NCBI GenBank assembly: GCA_037013495.1
Contig: CM072801.1
Span: 34,584,001-34,648,000 of the forward strand
Direction: 5' to 3'
DNA length: 64,000 bases
Source of the DNA: Hippophae tibetana
Lineage: Eukaryota; Streptophyta; Magnoliopsida; Rosales; Elaeagnaceae
Part shown: positions 57,401 to 64,000 of the stretch, one piece after another
Position numbering within the stretch: the stretch's first letter is position 1
How the letters are laid out: every line of letters begins with the position of its first letter
The notes under the pieces: generated by a model
Database searches by the model: none
The model's input: the letters and a program-made list of their open reading frames with translations, nothing else
Told to the model about the DNA's origin: nothing
Made by a program: the position numbers and the translations under genes

Positions 57401-58223
57401 TAGAAAAAGAAAGGGGCAACTGTTGAAATTTTCAAAAACAACAAAACATTTGACAAATCAAACTTTCAACTCTATACGACTATAACTTTTGACTGGGGTA
57501 TTGTAACGACAATTATAATATATCAAATTGAAGCTCTTAACGATTCACACAATTTTTTCTGGCCTCACCTTGGAACCTGTATTATATACCCAAATTCCAT
57601 CATGTACATCACTAACGAAGGGTTTTAGGTTTTTCTCGCCAATTTCCGTTTTACTAGTTTTTGATTTTATTCAATAGAGTTGTAAAGGGGATATTTATGC
57701 CGACCAAGGGTTCTTTATTTATATGTTCAATAAATCTGTATTCTTCGAAAAAAATACTAAAATAGAAAACGAAAGTAGCAACTATTGAAATTTTCAAAAA
57801 AACAAAACATTTGATAAATCGAAATTTCAACTTTATACGACCATAAGCTTTGACTGGGGTATTGTAACGCCAATTATAATAAATCACATTGAAGCTCTTA
57901 TCAATTCACAAAATCAGTGTTCGCCTCACTAAGGAACCTCAGTTATGTACCCAAATCCATCATTTACATCACTAACCAAGGGTTTTAGATGTTTCTCGCA
58001 AATTTTCGTTTTACTTAGTTTCAATTTTATACATTAGAGCTGTAAGGGGATATTTATGCCTAAAAAGGGTTCTTTATTTATATGTTCAATAAAGCTGCAT
58101 TCTTCGAAAAAGAATAGGAGAATAGAAAATGAAACGAACAGCTATTGAAATTTTTTAAAAAACAAAACATTTGATGAATCGAACTTTCAACTTTATACGA
58201 CTATAACTTTTGACTATGGTATC
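48481..58223. repeat. Diverged satellite monomers, right edge of array
   Basis: About 27 monomers lie here, with frequent private substitutions and indels and no long-range repetition that I could follow. The exception is a related pair of stretches (roughly 55200-55700 and 57730-58200) sharing aaatactaaaatagaaaac, agctttgactggggtattg and tgcctaaaaaggg. Shortened monomers occur at 51145 (about 30 bp lost) and 53066 (about 195 bp lost). The last monomer is cut at 58223 by the retrotransposon. No gene is supported. Confidence 0.85.
53040..53095. other. Deletion junction: monomer missing about 195 bp
   Basis: The string gcctcactaag is joined directly at about 53066 to aggcaactgttaaaac. In intact monomers these two are separated by about 195 bp (compare 52348 to 52545). 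Both ends carry aag, so a short-homology deletion is likely. This is the largest single deletion noticed in the array. Confidence 0.85.
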
Positions 58224-58706
58224 TGATGGGCGAAAACCGGCATCGCCGATTCTTGCCAATACTTTGGTTTTAATATTTATAAAACTCTCGCAAGTGCACG
58301 AATCATTTCGAAGAAAATGATAAGTATACTCCCAAGGTCGATCTAAGTAAGGAATGTATGTGGTTTTTAATTTATTATTCAAACTTTTAAAAACGAAATT
58401 AAATCCTAAACATCCTGTCACGATAGTTTGGTTTTTGTGTTCCTAATCTAATAAAATAAACATATATACAGATTAATTAAATATAATCTAATAACATAAA
58501 AATAAACATAGATATAAATTCAATAAATAATTATCTAAAAATAAACATATATACAGATTCAATAAATATTCATGCAAATTTTTATCATTTATATTAGCGG
58601 AGTATTTATGGATGTAATAACTAAATTAATTATGCTTGCTCATATTAACTAGGTTATTAAAGATATAAATTGATATTTTATTGATTCTCTCTTTTTTATA
58701 TAAATA

Positions 58707-58860
58707 CCACCTTTGGTGGGGTTAGATAATTCTTTGTTAACTAAAAAAATCAATTAACACCTATGGGTGGGGTTGATAACTAATATGCTTAATTAAATTA
58801 ATTCCTTTTTCTAAGAGATTGAAAATGAACCATTTAAATGCCACCTTTGGTGGGGTTAGA
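58707..58860. repeat. Three copies of a hairpin motif CCACC-TTT-GGTGGGGTT
   Basis: The motif ccacctttggtggggttaga occurs at 58707-58726 and identically at 58841-58860, with a variant cacctatgggtggggttga at 58758-58776. Each contains a short inverted repeat (CCACC/GGTGG, or CACC/GGTG in the variant), so each can form a small stem-loop in DNA or RNA. They lie in the U5 part of the LTR, which would be in the 5' leader of the element's transcript. The role is unknown. Confidence 0.75.
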
Positions 58861-59623
58861 CAGTTTAAACATTATTCAAGGTGTCCAAATTAAACATAAG
58901 AATTTAATTATCCGAGTACCAACATTCAAGTTTTAAAACCACTATTGAAAACATGTTGTCAATACATTTTCACATAATAATTCTTATAAAAACTTTTCAA
59001 ATAGAGCTTCACTCTAACTACCGGGCGATTGTACCAACAAATAAAAGAGCACTACTCTAAATTAGACCGGATAACTAAACCTTAAAAATCTAATTTTCAG
59101 GTTTAAGTTTGTAATGAAAAATAATATATTTCTCTCTAACATTCTTAATATAAAATCTTGAATAAAAACAAAATCAATTCATTTTAAAGATTTTTACCTA
59201 TTTAATATTTCGCAAGCATAACAACGTCATTATTACATCATGTTTACTAAACAACCAGCATAGTTAAATTTAACCACAGACAAATTAAATATAACATGTA
59301 AGAATAAAGCATAAAAATAACTGTAAAGAAAATAAAATCCTTACAGAACTTCGACGCTATTCCCGTAGCTGGAAAACCTCCAAGCGGAATTTGCACTTCC
59401 ATTTATTGAATCAAAAATCTAAATTATTACAAAAACATTACAAGTTCCTCTCAAAAAGAGAAGAACTCTACAACTAAGAGAATTGAACTAAAAACTAAGA
59501 GAAAAACTAAGAAAAGCTTAGAAACTAAAAGAAACTAAGAAAAACTTAAAAACTAAGAAATGAGAGAAAGAAAGAAGAGAGAAGTGTGTTTTGAAGGTGT
59601 GATTTGAAGTGAAGGGAAGGGGG

Positions 59624-59632
59624 TATTTATAG
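59624..59632 (-). promoter_or_regulatory. LTR TATA box (CTATAAATA)
   Basis: On the minus strand the sequence reads CACCTATAAATACCCCC, a textbook plant TATA box with flanking C-rich sequence. The predicted transcription start is about 30 bp further along the minus strand, near 59595, followed by a CT/A-rich leader (59510-59590) typical of plant 5' leaders. It sits about 80 bp downstream of two bZIP-type sites. In this 3' LTR the same promoter would fire outwards into the satellite; in the 5' LTR it would drive the element. Confidence 0.75.
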
Positions 59633-59710
59633 GTGAGGATGGAGAGAAAAAATGAGTAAAAAAATATTAAAAAATGTAAAAACGCGTAATGGAAATGCTG
59701 AGGTCATTAA

Positions 59711-59729
59711 TGACGTCAGCATGACGTCA
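59711..59729. promoter_or_regulatory. Two TGACGTCA palindromes (bZIP/TGA-factor type sites)
   Basis: Perfect 8-bp palindromes TGACGTCA lie at 59711-59718 and 59722-59729, 11 bp apart, about one helical turn. This is the C-box or CRE core bound by plant bZIP factors, and the paired TGACG arrangement resembles the as-1 element of plant and pararetroviral promoters, with a spacer one base shorter than the classic form. They lie about 80 bp upstream of the TATA box in the element's orientation, where an enhancer would be expected. Function is inferred from position and motif only. Confidence 0.65.
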
Positions 59730-59739
59730 CGGGGCGGCT

Positions 59740-59905
59740 GCACGTTAAAAATGGGGCGAAAAGGCGTTGGGCGCGCGGTGGGGCTGCTGCTAGGCGCTGC
59801 GCGCAGCTCGGTGCGCGTGAACAGTGCCCGTGCACGGGCGCACGCGGCAGGGCGCTGGGGCGCTGGGCTGCGCGCACGGCTGGGCTGCGGCACGCGATTT
59901 CCGTC
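59740..59905. other. GC-rich, CpG-rich block in U3
   Basis: About 165 bp with many CG dinucleotides (gcgcgcggtgg, gctgcgcgcagc, ggtgcgcgtg and similar) interrupts otherwise AT-rich sequence. It contains a perfect 14-bp palindrome GCCCGTGCACGGGC at 59826-59839. The low stop-codon density caused by the base composition produces overlapping open frames on both strands (59627-60030), which differ in frame and have no recognisable domain, so I do not call them genes. The block lies directly upstream of the bZIP sites and TATA box in the element's orientation. Confidence 0.7.
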
Positions 59906-60194
59906 TTTTTGACATTTTTGACCTTTTCGACCCATTTTGTCCGATTTTTCCATGTTTGTTGACCTTTTCTCACTTATTTATTGATATATTTGTGATGTAT
60001 TGCTTCAAGTATTCCTCTTTGAGTCTTTAAATTGCATTTTTAAGCCAAAATACCTAAAAAACAATAAAAATACCCGTGATTCCGAAAAAGACAAATTTAT
60101 ATAAATATATGATAAAACATATAAATATATATATTTTTAATCAATTAATGTACATAAAATCATGGTTATTTTAGTGCTTTTTGAGCACTCATCA

Positions 60195-60206
60195 CAACCC
60201 CCAACC
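60195..60206 (-). other. Polypurine tract (plus-strand primer site)
   Basis: Directly next to the inner edge of the LTR the minus strand reads GGTTGGGGGTTG before TGATGAGTGC. A purine-rich run abutting the 3' LTR is the usual primer for plus-strand synthesis in LTR retrotransposons. The two T interruptions make it imperfect, but its position is exactly as expected. It supports the assigned LTR end at 60194. Confidence 0.7.
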
Positions 60207-60210
60207 AGCT

Positions 60211-60232
60211 TCTTGCTAGTCCCTTAGCAAGA
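60211..60232. other. Hairpin, 8-bp stem, 6-nt loop
   Basis: The strings TCTTGCTA (60211-60218) and TAGCAAGA (60225-60232) are exact reverse complements separated by gtccct. The hairpin lies 16 bp inside the LTR edge, next to the polypurine tract. It shares the core ttagcaag with the hairpin at 62082-62098. Confidence 0.75.
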
Positions 60233-61693
60233 GAAGCGATAAAAGCTAAAAATTAAACTATCCTAAATCACTTTCGTGGATTGAAACGGTTGCATTTAGC
60301 CTATGCAACAAGCCTTTAAACCCCTAGGTTGCCCTAGTGGACGAGTTTGAGTCTCGTGAGGGTTTTCAGTAATGATACCCACAAACATTGAACTAATTGT
60401 AAAAATCAAAAGAAACTATAAAAACAATCAAATCAAAAACTATAATTACAACACAATCAAAAATTAATTTAAGAATAAAAGAAAACAACATATCACAAAA
60501 ATATCTCATACTTTTTAATCTCCTTTAAGATCATAATTAAAATCTCAAGCATAAGTTATTTTAATCTCTTTAAACAATCATGATTTTATTATAATAATTA
60601 GTCGAAAATCATTTTCATATTTCATTTCAAAAATGTATCAATTTAATTTTACCCAATTTCAGTGTCATGAATCAGAATTCGCTTTGACTCTATTCCTCAC
60701 AAGTCAATACTCTCAAAGCACTGAATCCTATGGGTTCAAACACTCATACTAATTTATATGCGAAAGAGTTGATGTATAGAAATGAACTAATATGTTCACA
60801 TATGTATAAAGAATAAAGGCTCAAAGTGTTATTTTAACATTGATCTCATGAAAGGAATCGAATGTATAAATTATAAAGATATCATATATAAAAATTATTT
60901 TCATGCATAAATCAAACTCATTAAGAAAGAATTTCAAGATATATGCTTTTTACAAATGAAGAAATTGCAATGACTTTTTAGGGAATTACTTCCTATATCT
61001 TTCTTTTGTATTTAACCTTTACTCACAACTTTGTTGGCAATATGGGTCATAGTATGTAGATGATACTATTTTTTTTATCTCTCTATACATTTTTTTTTAA
61101 TATATGTATTTTTTAGAGAGTCAACCCATATACAGATTGTACATTTTTTGGATTTTGGTGAGTGGTTAATTTTGTGGCTTTTCTGTTTGATCTTGGTTTA
61201 GGTAACCCCAGATATGTCTTTTTGTTTTTGTAGCAGTCATGCATGAATGAGATATAAGCATATACTATCAATTTCTACTCAAATCGTTTAATCTAAACAA
61301 AAATAATAATCAAAAATATATGATACTCTATTAAGATGAGAAAAAATTCATACATTCAATGCTAATACCTATAGAGATCATCTAAACTTTTGAATAAATA
61401 AGAAATGTGTTTGGAGTAGAAAAAATATATATTTCACTCTGAATAAAAGAAATTAGGTTCAAATTATATCTCACAAGGGTAGTCTCCACTAAAAAAAATT
61501 CATAAACACCGATTTTGGGTTTAATATAATTTCCACATTTTATCAAGAAATACTAGTTATGACAAAAACTAACTAATTATCAAAAATAATTACAAAATAT
61601 TTCATGATATGTTTTCAAAAATTAATCTAACAGTACCAAAGACTTAACTATTTACTTAAATTTGATTTAAAGAAATGATACATTTTTGTGATA

Positions 61694-61696
<3 letters not shown>

Positions 61697-61732
<36 letters not shown>
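61697..61732. repeat. (TA)18 microsatellite
   Basis: A pure TA dinucleotide run of 36 bp lies inside the 3' non-coding region of the retrotransposon, just left of the second purine tract. Its length is likely to be variable between element copies. Confidence 0.95.
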
Positions 61733-61737
<5 letters not shown>

Positions 61738-61756
61738 AAGCATGGTAACTTTTCAC

Positions 61757-61791
61757 CACCCCCAACCTAGAACTTACATTGTCCTCAATGT
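61757..61791 (-). other. Second purine tract and hairpin
   Basis: The minus strand reads GGTTGGGGGTGG at 61757-61768, nearly the same as the polypurine tract at the LTR edge (GGTTGGGGGTTG). Immediately beside it, acattg and caatgt (61776-61781 and 61786-61791) form a 6-bp inverted repeat around tcct. It could be an internal or duplicated plus-strand primer, or a leftover of a rearranged 3' end. Function is not established. Confidence 0.5.
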
Positions 61792-62081
61792 AACAACTGC
61801 AAATTAAAGATAAAGAGAAAAAAGGAGAAAGATTACCTATTTCTTGAGAATGTGTAAGTAGTAATGAAGAAATGCAGGTGCATCCATCATATTCATCATT
61901 AAAGTGTATACAGACAGATCGCTATGAACTTCTAACATCTCAACAAATATTTTAGTTTTAACAATTTTAAAAATTATTCACATACAAGTAAACTAAAATA
62001 AACAATAAAATTAAGTAAATAAAACAAATAACAAAAAATTACCTAACATGATGGGTTGCCTCCCATCCAGCGCTTAGTTTA

Positions 62082-62098
62082 ACGTCTTAGCAAGACGT
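62082..62098. other. Hairpin just past the pol stop, 7-bp stem, 3-nt loop
   Basis: ACGTCTT (62082-62088) and AAGACGT (62092-62098) are exact reverse complements around agc. In the element's orientation this lies 13 bp after the integrase stop codon. The neighbouring string gggttgcctccc (62054-62065) followed by agcgct resembles a sequence I have seen repeatedly downstream of pol in plant Gypsy elements, but I cannot verify that here. A role in RNA stability, splicing or packaging is possible but unproven. Confidence 0.65.
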
Positions 62099-62110
62099 AT
62101 CTTTTTGGTG

Positions 62111-62596
62111 CTAAGGGTTACTCAGCCAAATGCAATCCATTTCAGCAATGTTGTTTGGTTCTTCTAAATAAGGCTTGACACGATGGCCATTAACTTTGAA
62201 CGTTTTTTGTGTCTTGGAGTCCAATAGTTCTACCACTCCATGTTCAGATACCTGAACTATTTTGAATGGTCCATCCCATCTTGATCTCAGCTTTCCTGGA
62301 AACAATCTCAAACGAGAGTTAAATAAAAGAACTTTCATTCCAGGGTGAAAATTTTTAGGAACTAGCCTCTTGTCATGATAGCGCTTAGTACGCTCTTTGT
62401 ATAATTTGGCATTCTCATAAGCTTCGTTCCTAATTTCTTCCAACTCATGAAGCTGGAGTACTCGTTTTTCACCTGCTTTATCTAAATCCATGTTTAGCTC
62501 TTTAATTGCCCAATAAGCCTTGTGTTCAAGTTCAACTGGAAGGTGGCACGCTTTCCCAAAGATTAACCGGTAAGGGCTCATCCCAATAGGTGTTTT
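62111..62596 (-). pseudogene. pol: pol continuation: integrase C-terminal domain after an in-frame TAG
   Basis: The same reading frame continues without a shift after the TAG and stays open for about 160 codons to its own stop at 62111. The content is the rest of integrase: the conserved [19 protein letters not shown] and AYWAIKELN region, a helical stretch ([20 protein letters not shown]), and the C-terminal DNA-binding fold ([35 protein letters not shown]). No chromodomain follows, in keeping with Athila. One base change explains the break, so it is likely young. The first ATG is five codons past the TAG, but a separately translated protein is not expected. Stop-codon readthrough is conceivable but there is no specific evidence for it. 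Confidence 0.88.
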
Positions 62597-64000
62597 CTAA
62601 GCGGTGCGGTATGCCCATAAGGCATCATTTAACTTAAATGCCCAATCCTTCCTTGAGGGACGCACTGTGCGTTCCAATATTTCCTTAATTTGCCTATTAC
62701 TTACTTCCACTAAACCGGAATTTTGAGGATGATATGGAGTAGCTACCTTATGTGTGATGTTGTACTTGTTTAGTACTCCATCAAAGAGTTTGTTACAAAA
62801 ATGGCTACCTCCATCACTTATTATAGCTCTAGGCGTTCTGAACCTACTGAATATGAATTCTTTCAAGAATTTCACAACAACATTAGCATCATTGGTTTTG
62901 GTGGGGATAGCTTCTACCCACTTGGACACATAATCCACAGCAACCAAAATGTATTGAAAACCATTAGATGGGGGAAAAGGACCCATAAAGTCAATCCCCC
63001 ATACATCAAAGAGTTCAACAACTAAATTAGATGTCAAAGGCATTTCATCTCTTTTGCTTATGTTTCCTGTTCTTTGACATCTATCACATTGTGCACAAAA
63101 CATATGAGCATCTTTAAAAAGAGTGGGCCAAAAGAATCCAGACTGTAATATCTTACGGGCTGTCTTTTCACCTCCAAAATGACCCCCACAATGAAGTTCA
63201 TGACAAAAAGTCATAATGCTCTTATGTTCTTCTTCAGGTACACATCTCCGGATGACTTGATCTTGACCAATTTTGTATAAATAAGGGTCATCCCAGAAAT
63301 AGTCCTTAATAGTTTTAAAAAACCTTTTCTTGTCCTGATATGAAGTGTTAGGTCGCAAAACATCAGTGGCAAGATAGTTTACAATATCAGCATACCATGG
63401 GTTCGGACCTATGAAAAATAACTGTTCATCAGGAAAGGTTTCAACTATATCGTCATTACTCTCATCTTTAAGAGAATTGAAGTCAGAAATCAACCTAGAC
63501 AAATGGTCAGCTACTAAGTTTTCACTGCCTTTCTTATCCTTGATTTCTAGGTCAAATTCTTGTAAGAGTAAGACCCACCTGATTAATCTTGGCTTGGCAT
63601 TTGGTTTACTTAATAGGTATCTTAAAGCAGCATGATCAGAATGCACAATCACTTTAGATCCTACTAAATAAGACCGAAATTTTTCTAAAGAGAATACTAT
63701 AGCCAAGAATTCCTTTTCAGTGGTGGTGTAATTCATCTGGGCATCATTGAGTGTTTTGCTAGCATAGTAGATGACATGTAAACGCTTATCCACTCTTTGT
63801 CCCAGGACTGCTCCTATTGCATAATCAGAAGCGTCACACATTATTTCAAAGGGTGAAGACCAGTTTGGTGCCATTATAACAGGGGTAGATGTTAGTTTAT
63901 CTTTCAAGGTATTAAAGGAAATAAGGCAGTAATTGTTGAAGTCAAAATCAGCATCTTTGGATAGCAAGTTACATAAGGGACGACTTATTTTAGAGAAATC
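62597..64000 (-). CDS. pol: pol polyprotein, partial: end of reverse transcriptase, RNase H, integrase to premature stop
   Basis: The frame is open from the right window edge, so this is a fragment with its start outside. The codon at 63965-63967 sometimes read as a start is TTG within the frame and not a real initiation site. Counting from it, residues 1-40 are the reverse transcriptase connection. RNase H follows with its acidic residues D45 (CDASDYAIG), E84 (TTEKE), D111 (HSDHAAL) and D154 (ADHLSR). The integrase zinc finger has H259, H263, C294 and C297. The integrase core has D326 ([10 protein letters not shown]), D385 (ISDGGSHF) and E421 ([11 protein letters not shown]) in exact D,D35E spacing. 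The protein would copy the element's RNA to DNA and insert it in the genome. All visible catalytic residues are intact. The frame ends at a TAG (62597-62599) inside the conserved motif after ALWAYRTA, earlier than in intact relatives, and continues in the same frame in the next entry. Confidence 0.93.
   Translation of the reverse strand, partial: DFSKISRPLCNLLSKDADFDFNNYCLISFNTLKDKLTSTPVIMAPNWSSPFEIMCDASDYAIGAVLGQRVDKRLHVIYYASKTLNDAQMNYTTTEKEFLAIVFSLEKFRSYLVGSKVIVHSDHAALRYLLSKPNAKPRLIRWVLLLQEFDLEIKDKKGSENLVADHLSRLISDFNSLKDESNDDIVETFPDEQLFFIGPNPWYADIVNYLATDVLRPNTSYQDKKRFFKTIKDYFWDDPYLYKIGQDQVIRRCVPEEEHKSIMTFCHELHCGGHFGGEKTARKILQSGFFWPTLFKDAHMFCAQCDRCQRTGNISKRDEMPLTSNLVVELFDVWGIDFMGPFPPSNGFQYILVAVDYVSKWVEAIPTKTNDANVVVKFLKEFIFSRFRTPRAIISDGGSHFCNKLFDGVLNKYNITHKVATPYHPQNSGLVEVSNRQIKEILERTVRPSRKDWAFKLNDALWAYRTA

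Larger units (their letters stand above)
1..58223. repeat. Satellite array, about 361-bp monomer, about 160 head-to-tail copies
   Basis: The whole stretch is one AT-rich sequence repeated in the same orientation with a period of about 361 bp (roughly 355-366). Landmarks in monomer order are: a block starting catttacatcact, then accaagggttttagg, then attcaatagagctgtaaagg, then accaagggttcttta, then a poly-A-rich stretch with gaatagaaa, then catttgacaaatcgaac, then tacgactataacttttgac, then attataatatatcaaat, then gcctcact and gaacctgaattatatac. Monomers fall into recurring subtypes, for example after ttatttat some read gtgttcaataaatct, some gtgatcaataaatc and some atattcaataaag. The array starts before the window and stops abruptly at the retrotransposon junction. 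No strand-switch, no other transposon and no host gene were seen inside it. Family identity is not recognised. A centromeric or pericentromeric location is inferred from the structure. Confidence 0.97.
58224..60194 (-). repeat. 3' long terminal repeat (1971 bp)
   Basis: The left end is TGATGGGCG, directly after satellite sequence, and the right end is ACTCATCA, directly before a pyrimidine-rich string. The ends form the inverted pair TGATG...CATCA expected for an LTR. On the minus strand it starts TGATGAGTGC. U3 is about 600 bp and ends at a TATA-box promoter near 59624; R plus U5 is about 1.37 kb. A candidate polyadenylation signal AATAAA (minus) lies at 59402-59407. Much of the U5 side is very AT-rich, while U3 holds a GC-rich block. 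The sister LTR is not in the window, so the ends rest on terminal motifs, the satellite junction and the adjoining polypurine tract. Open frames overlapping the GC-rich block are not considered genes. Confidence 0.88.
60195..62110 (-). other. Non-coding region between pol and the 3' LTR
   Basis: About 1.9 kb of AT-rich sequence separates the end of pol from the LTR. No open frame with recognisable content was seen on either strand. Many Athila elements carry an envelope-like frame or its remains here; none is visible. The region does contain structured pieces: a hairpin beside the polypurine tract, a (TA)18 run, a second GGTTGGGGGTGG purine tract on the minus strand at 61757-61768, and a hairpin just past the pol stop. 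Confidence 0.75.
58224..64000 (-). mobile_element. Ty3/Gypsy LTR retrotransposon, Athila lineage, 3' part
   Basis: The element reads right to left. Visible from its interior outwards are pol (end of reverse transcriptase, RNase H, integrase), about 1.9 kb of non-coding 3' region, a purine-rich tract and the 3' LTR. Reverse transcriptase, RNase H and integrase in this order define Ty3/Gypsy. The integrase wording after the catalytic glutamate (VEVSNRQIK), the string [14 protein letters not shown] and the absence of a chromodomain are typical of the plant Athila lineage. It is inserted within a satellite monomer between ggtatc and the expected gtaacg, so the predicted 5-bp target duplication is gtatc (58219-58223). 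The 5' LTR, primer binding site, gag, protease and most of reverse transcriptase are outside the window. The nonsense codon in integrase suggests the copy is not autonomous. Confidence 0.9.

Noticed and set aside
3019-57887. Many 60-133-codon open frames on both strands within the satellite
   Set aside because: They lie wholly inside monomer sequence, recur with the monomers, often need GTG or TTG starts, are broken by stops and frameshifts in most copies, and show no known domain.
1-58223. CRISPR-like or bacterial repeat array
   Set aside because: The repeats are long, contiguous, without unique spacers, and lie beside a plant retrotransposon.
58155-58421. 88-codon minus-strand open frame across the satellite-LTR junction
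   Set aside because: It is a chance fusion of LTR and satellite sequence created by the insertion.
58440-59340. Possible tRNA or small RNA gene in the AT-rich part of the LTR
   Set aside because: No cloverleaf arms or internal promoter boxes could be made out. The sequence is simple AT-rich LTR with the small hairpins already listed.
59627-60030. Overlapping open frames of 68-108 codons in the LTR
   Set aside because: They come from the GC-rich block with few stops. Frames on both strands overlap, and the arginine-, alanine- and proline-rich products have no recognisable domain.
62801-63635. Two plus-strand open frames of 74 codons
   Set aside because: They are antisense to the well-supported pol frame and have no independent evidence.
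63965-63967. Apparent start codon of the pol frame
   Set aside because: The codon is TTG and the frame stays open through 11 more codons to the window edge with reverse-transcriptase-like residues, so it is not a start.

Overview
The window is plant nuclear DNA. It is very AT-rich, has no ordinary host gene, and holds two things: a long satellite array (1-58223, running off the left edge) and the 3' part of a Ty3/Gypsy LTR retrotransposon inserted into it (58224-64000, minus strand, running off the right edge). The integrase signature places the element in the plant-specific Athila lineage, which points to an angiosperm. A long homogenised satellite with an Athila insertion fits centromeric or pericentromeric heterochromatin. 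I cannot name the species or match the satellite to a known family.

The satellite monomer is about 361 bp (about 160 copies, all in the same orientation), close to twice a nucleosomal repeat. The array is layered. At 1-4970 there is a 7-monomer unit of about 2537 bp. At 3952-11563 there are 4-monomer units of about 1451 bp, one of them lengthened to five by a single-monomer duplication. At 10233-30480 there are three copies of an 18-monomer unit (about 6.51 kb), the middle one carrying an extra two-monomer duplication (7226 bp). 30481-36254 is more diverged. At 36255-37836 two duplicate flanks surround a block whose near-identical twin lies 34.3 kb to the left. At 37690-46355 there are two nearly identical 12-monomer units of 4333 bp. 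From 46356 to 58223 monomers are diverged, apart from an island (46660-48480) of left-type monomers, and show small deletions. Homogenisation is therefore strong on the left and weak towards the retrotransposon.

The retrotransposon reads leftwards. From right to left it has the end of reverse transcriptase, RNase H, integrase (zinc finger, DDE core, C-terminal domain), about 1.9 kb of non-coding 3' region with hairpins, a polypurine tract, and a 1971-bp 3' LTR with matching TGATG/CATCA ends. The LTR has a clear promoter (TATA box plus two TGACGTCA sites) beside a GC-rich block. The pol frame is interrupted by one in-frame TAG inside integrase. The other LTR, the primer binding site, gag, protease and most of reverse transcriptase lie beyond the right edge.

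The many short open frames in the satellite and in the LTR are not supported as genes.
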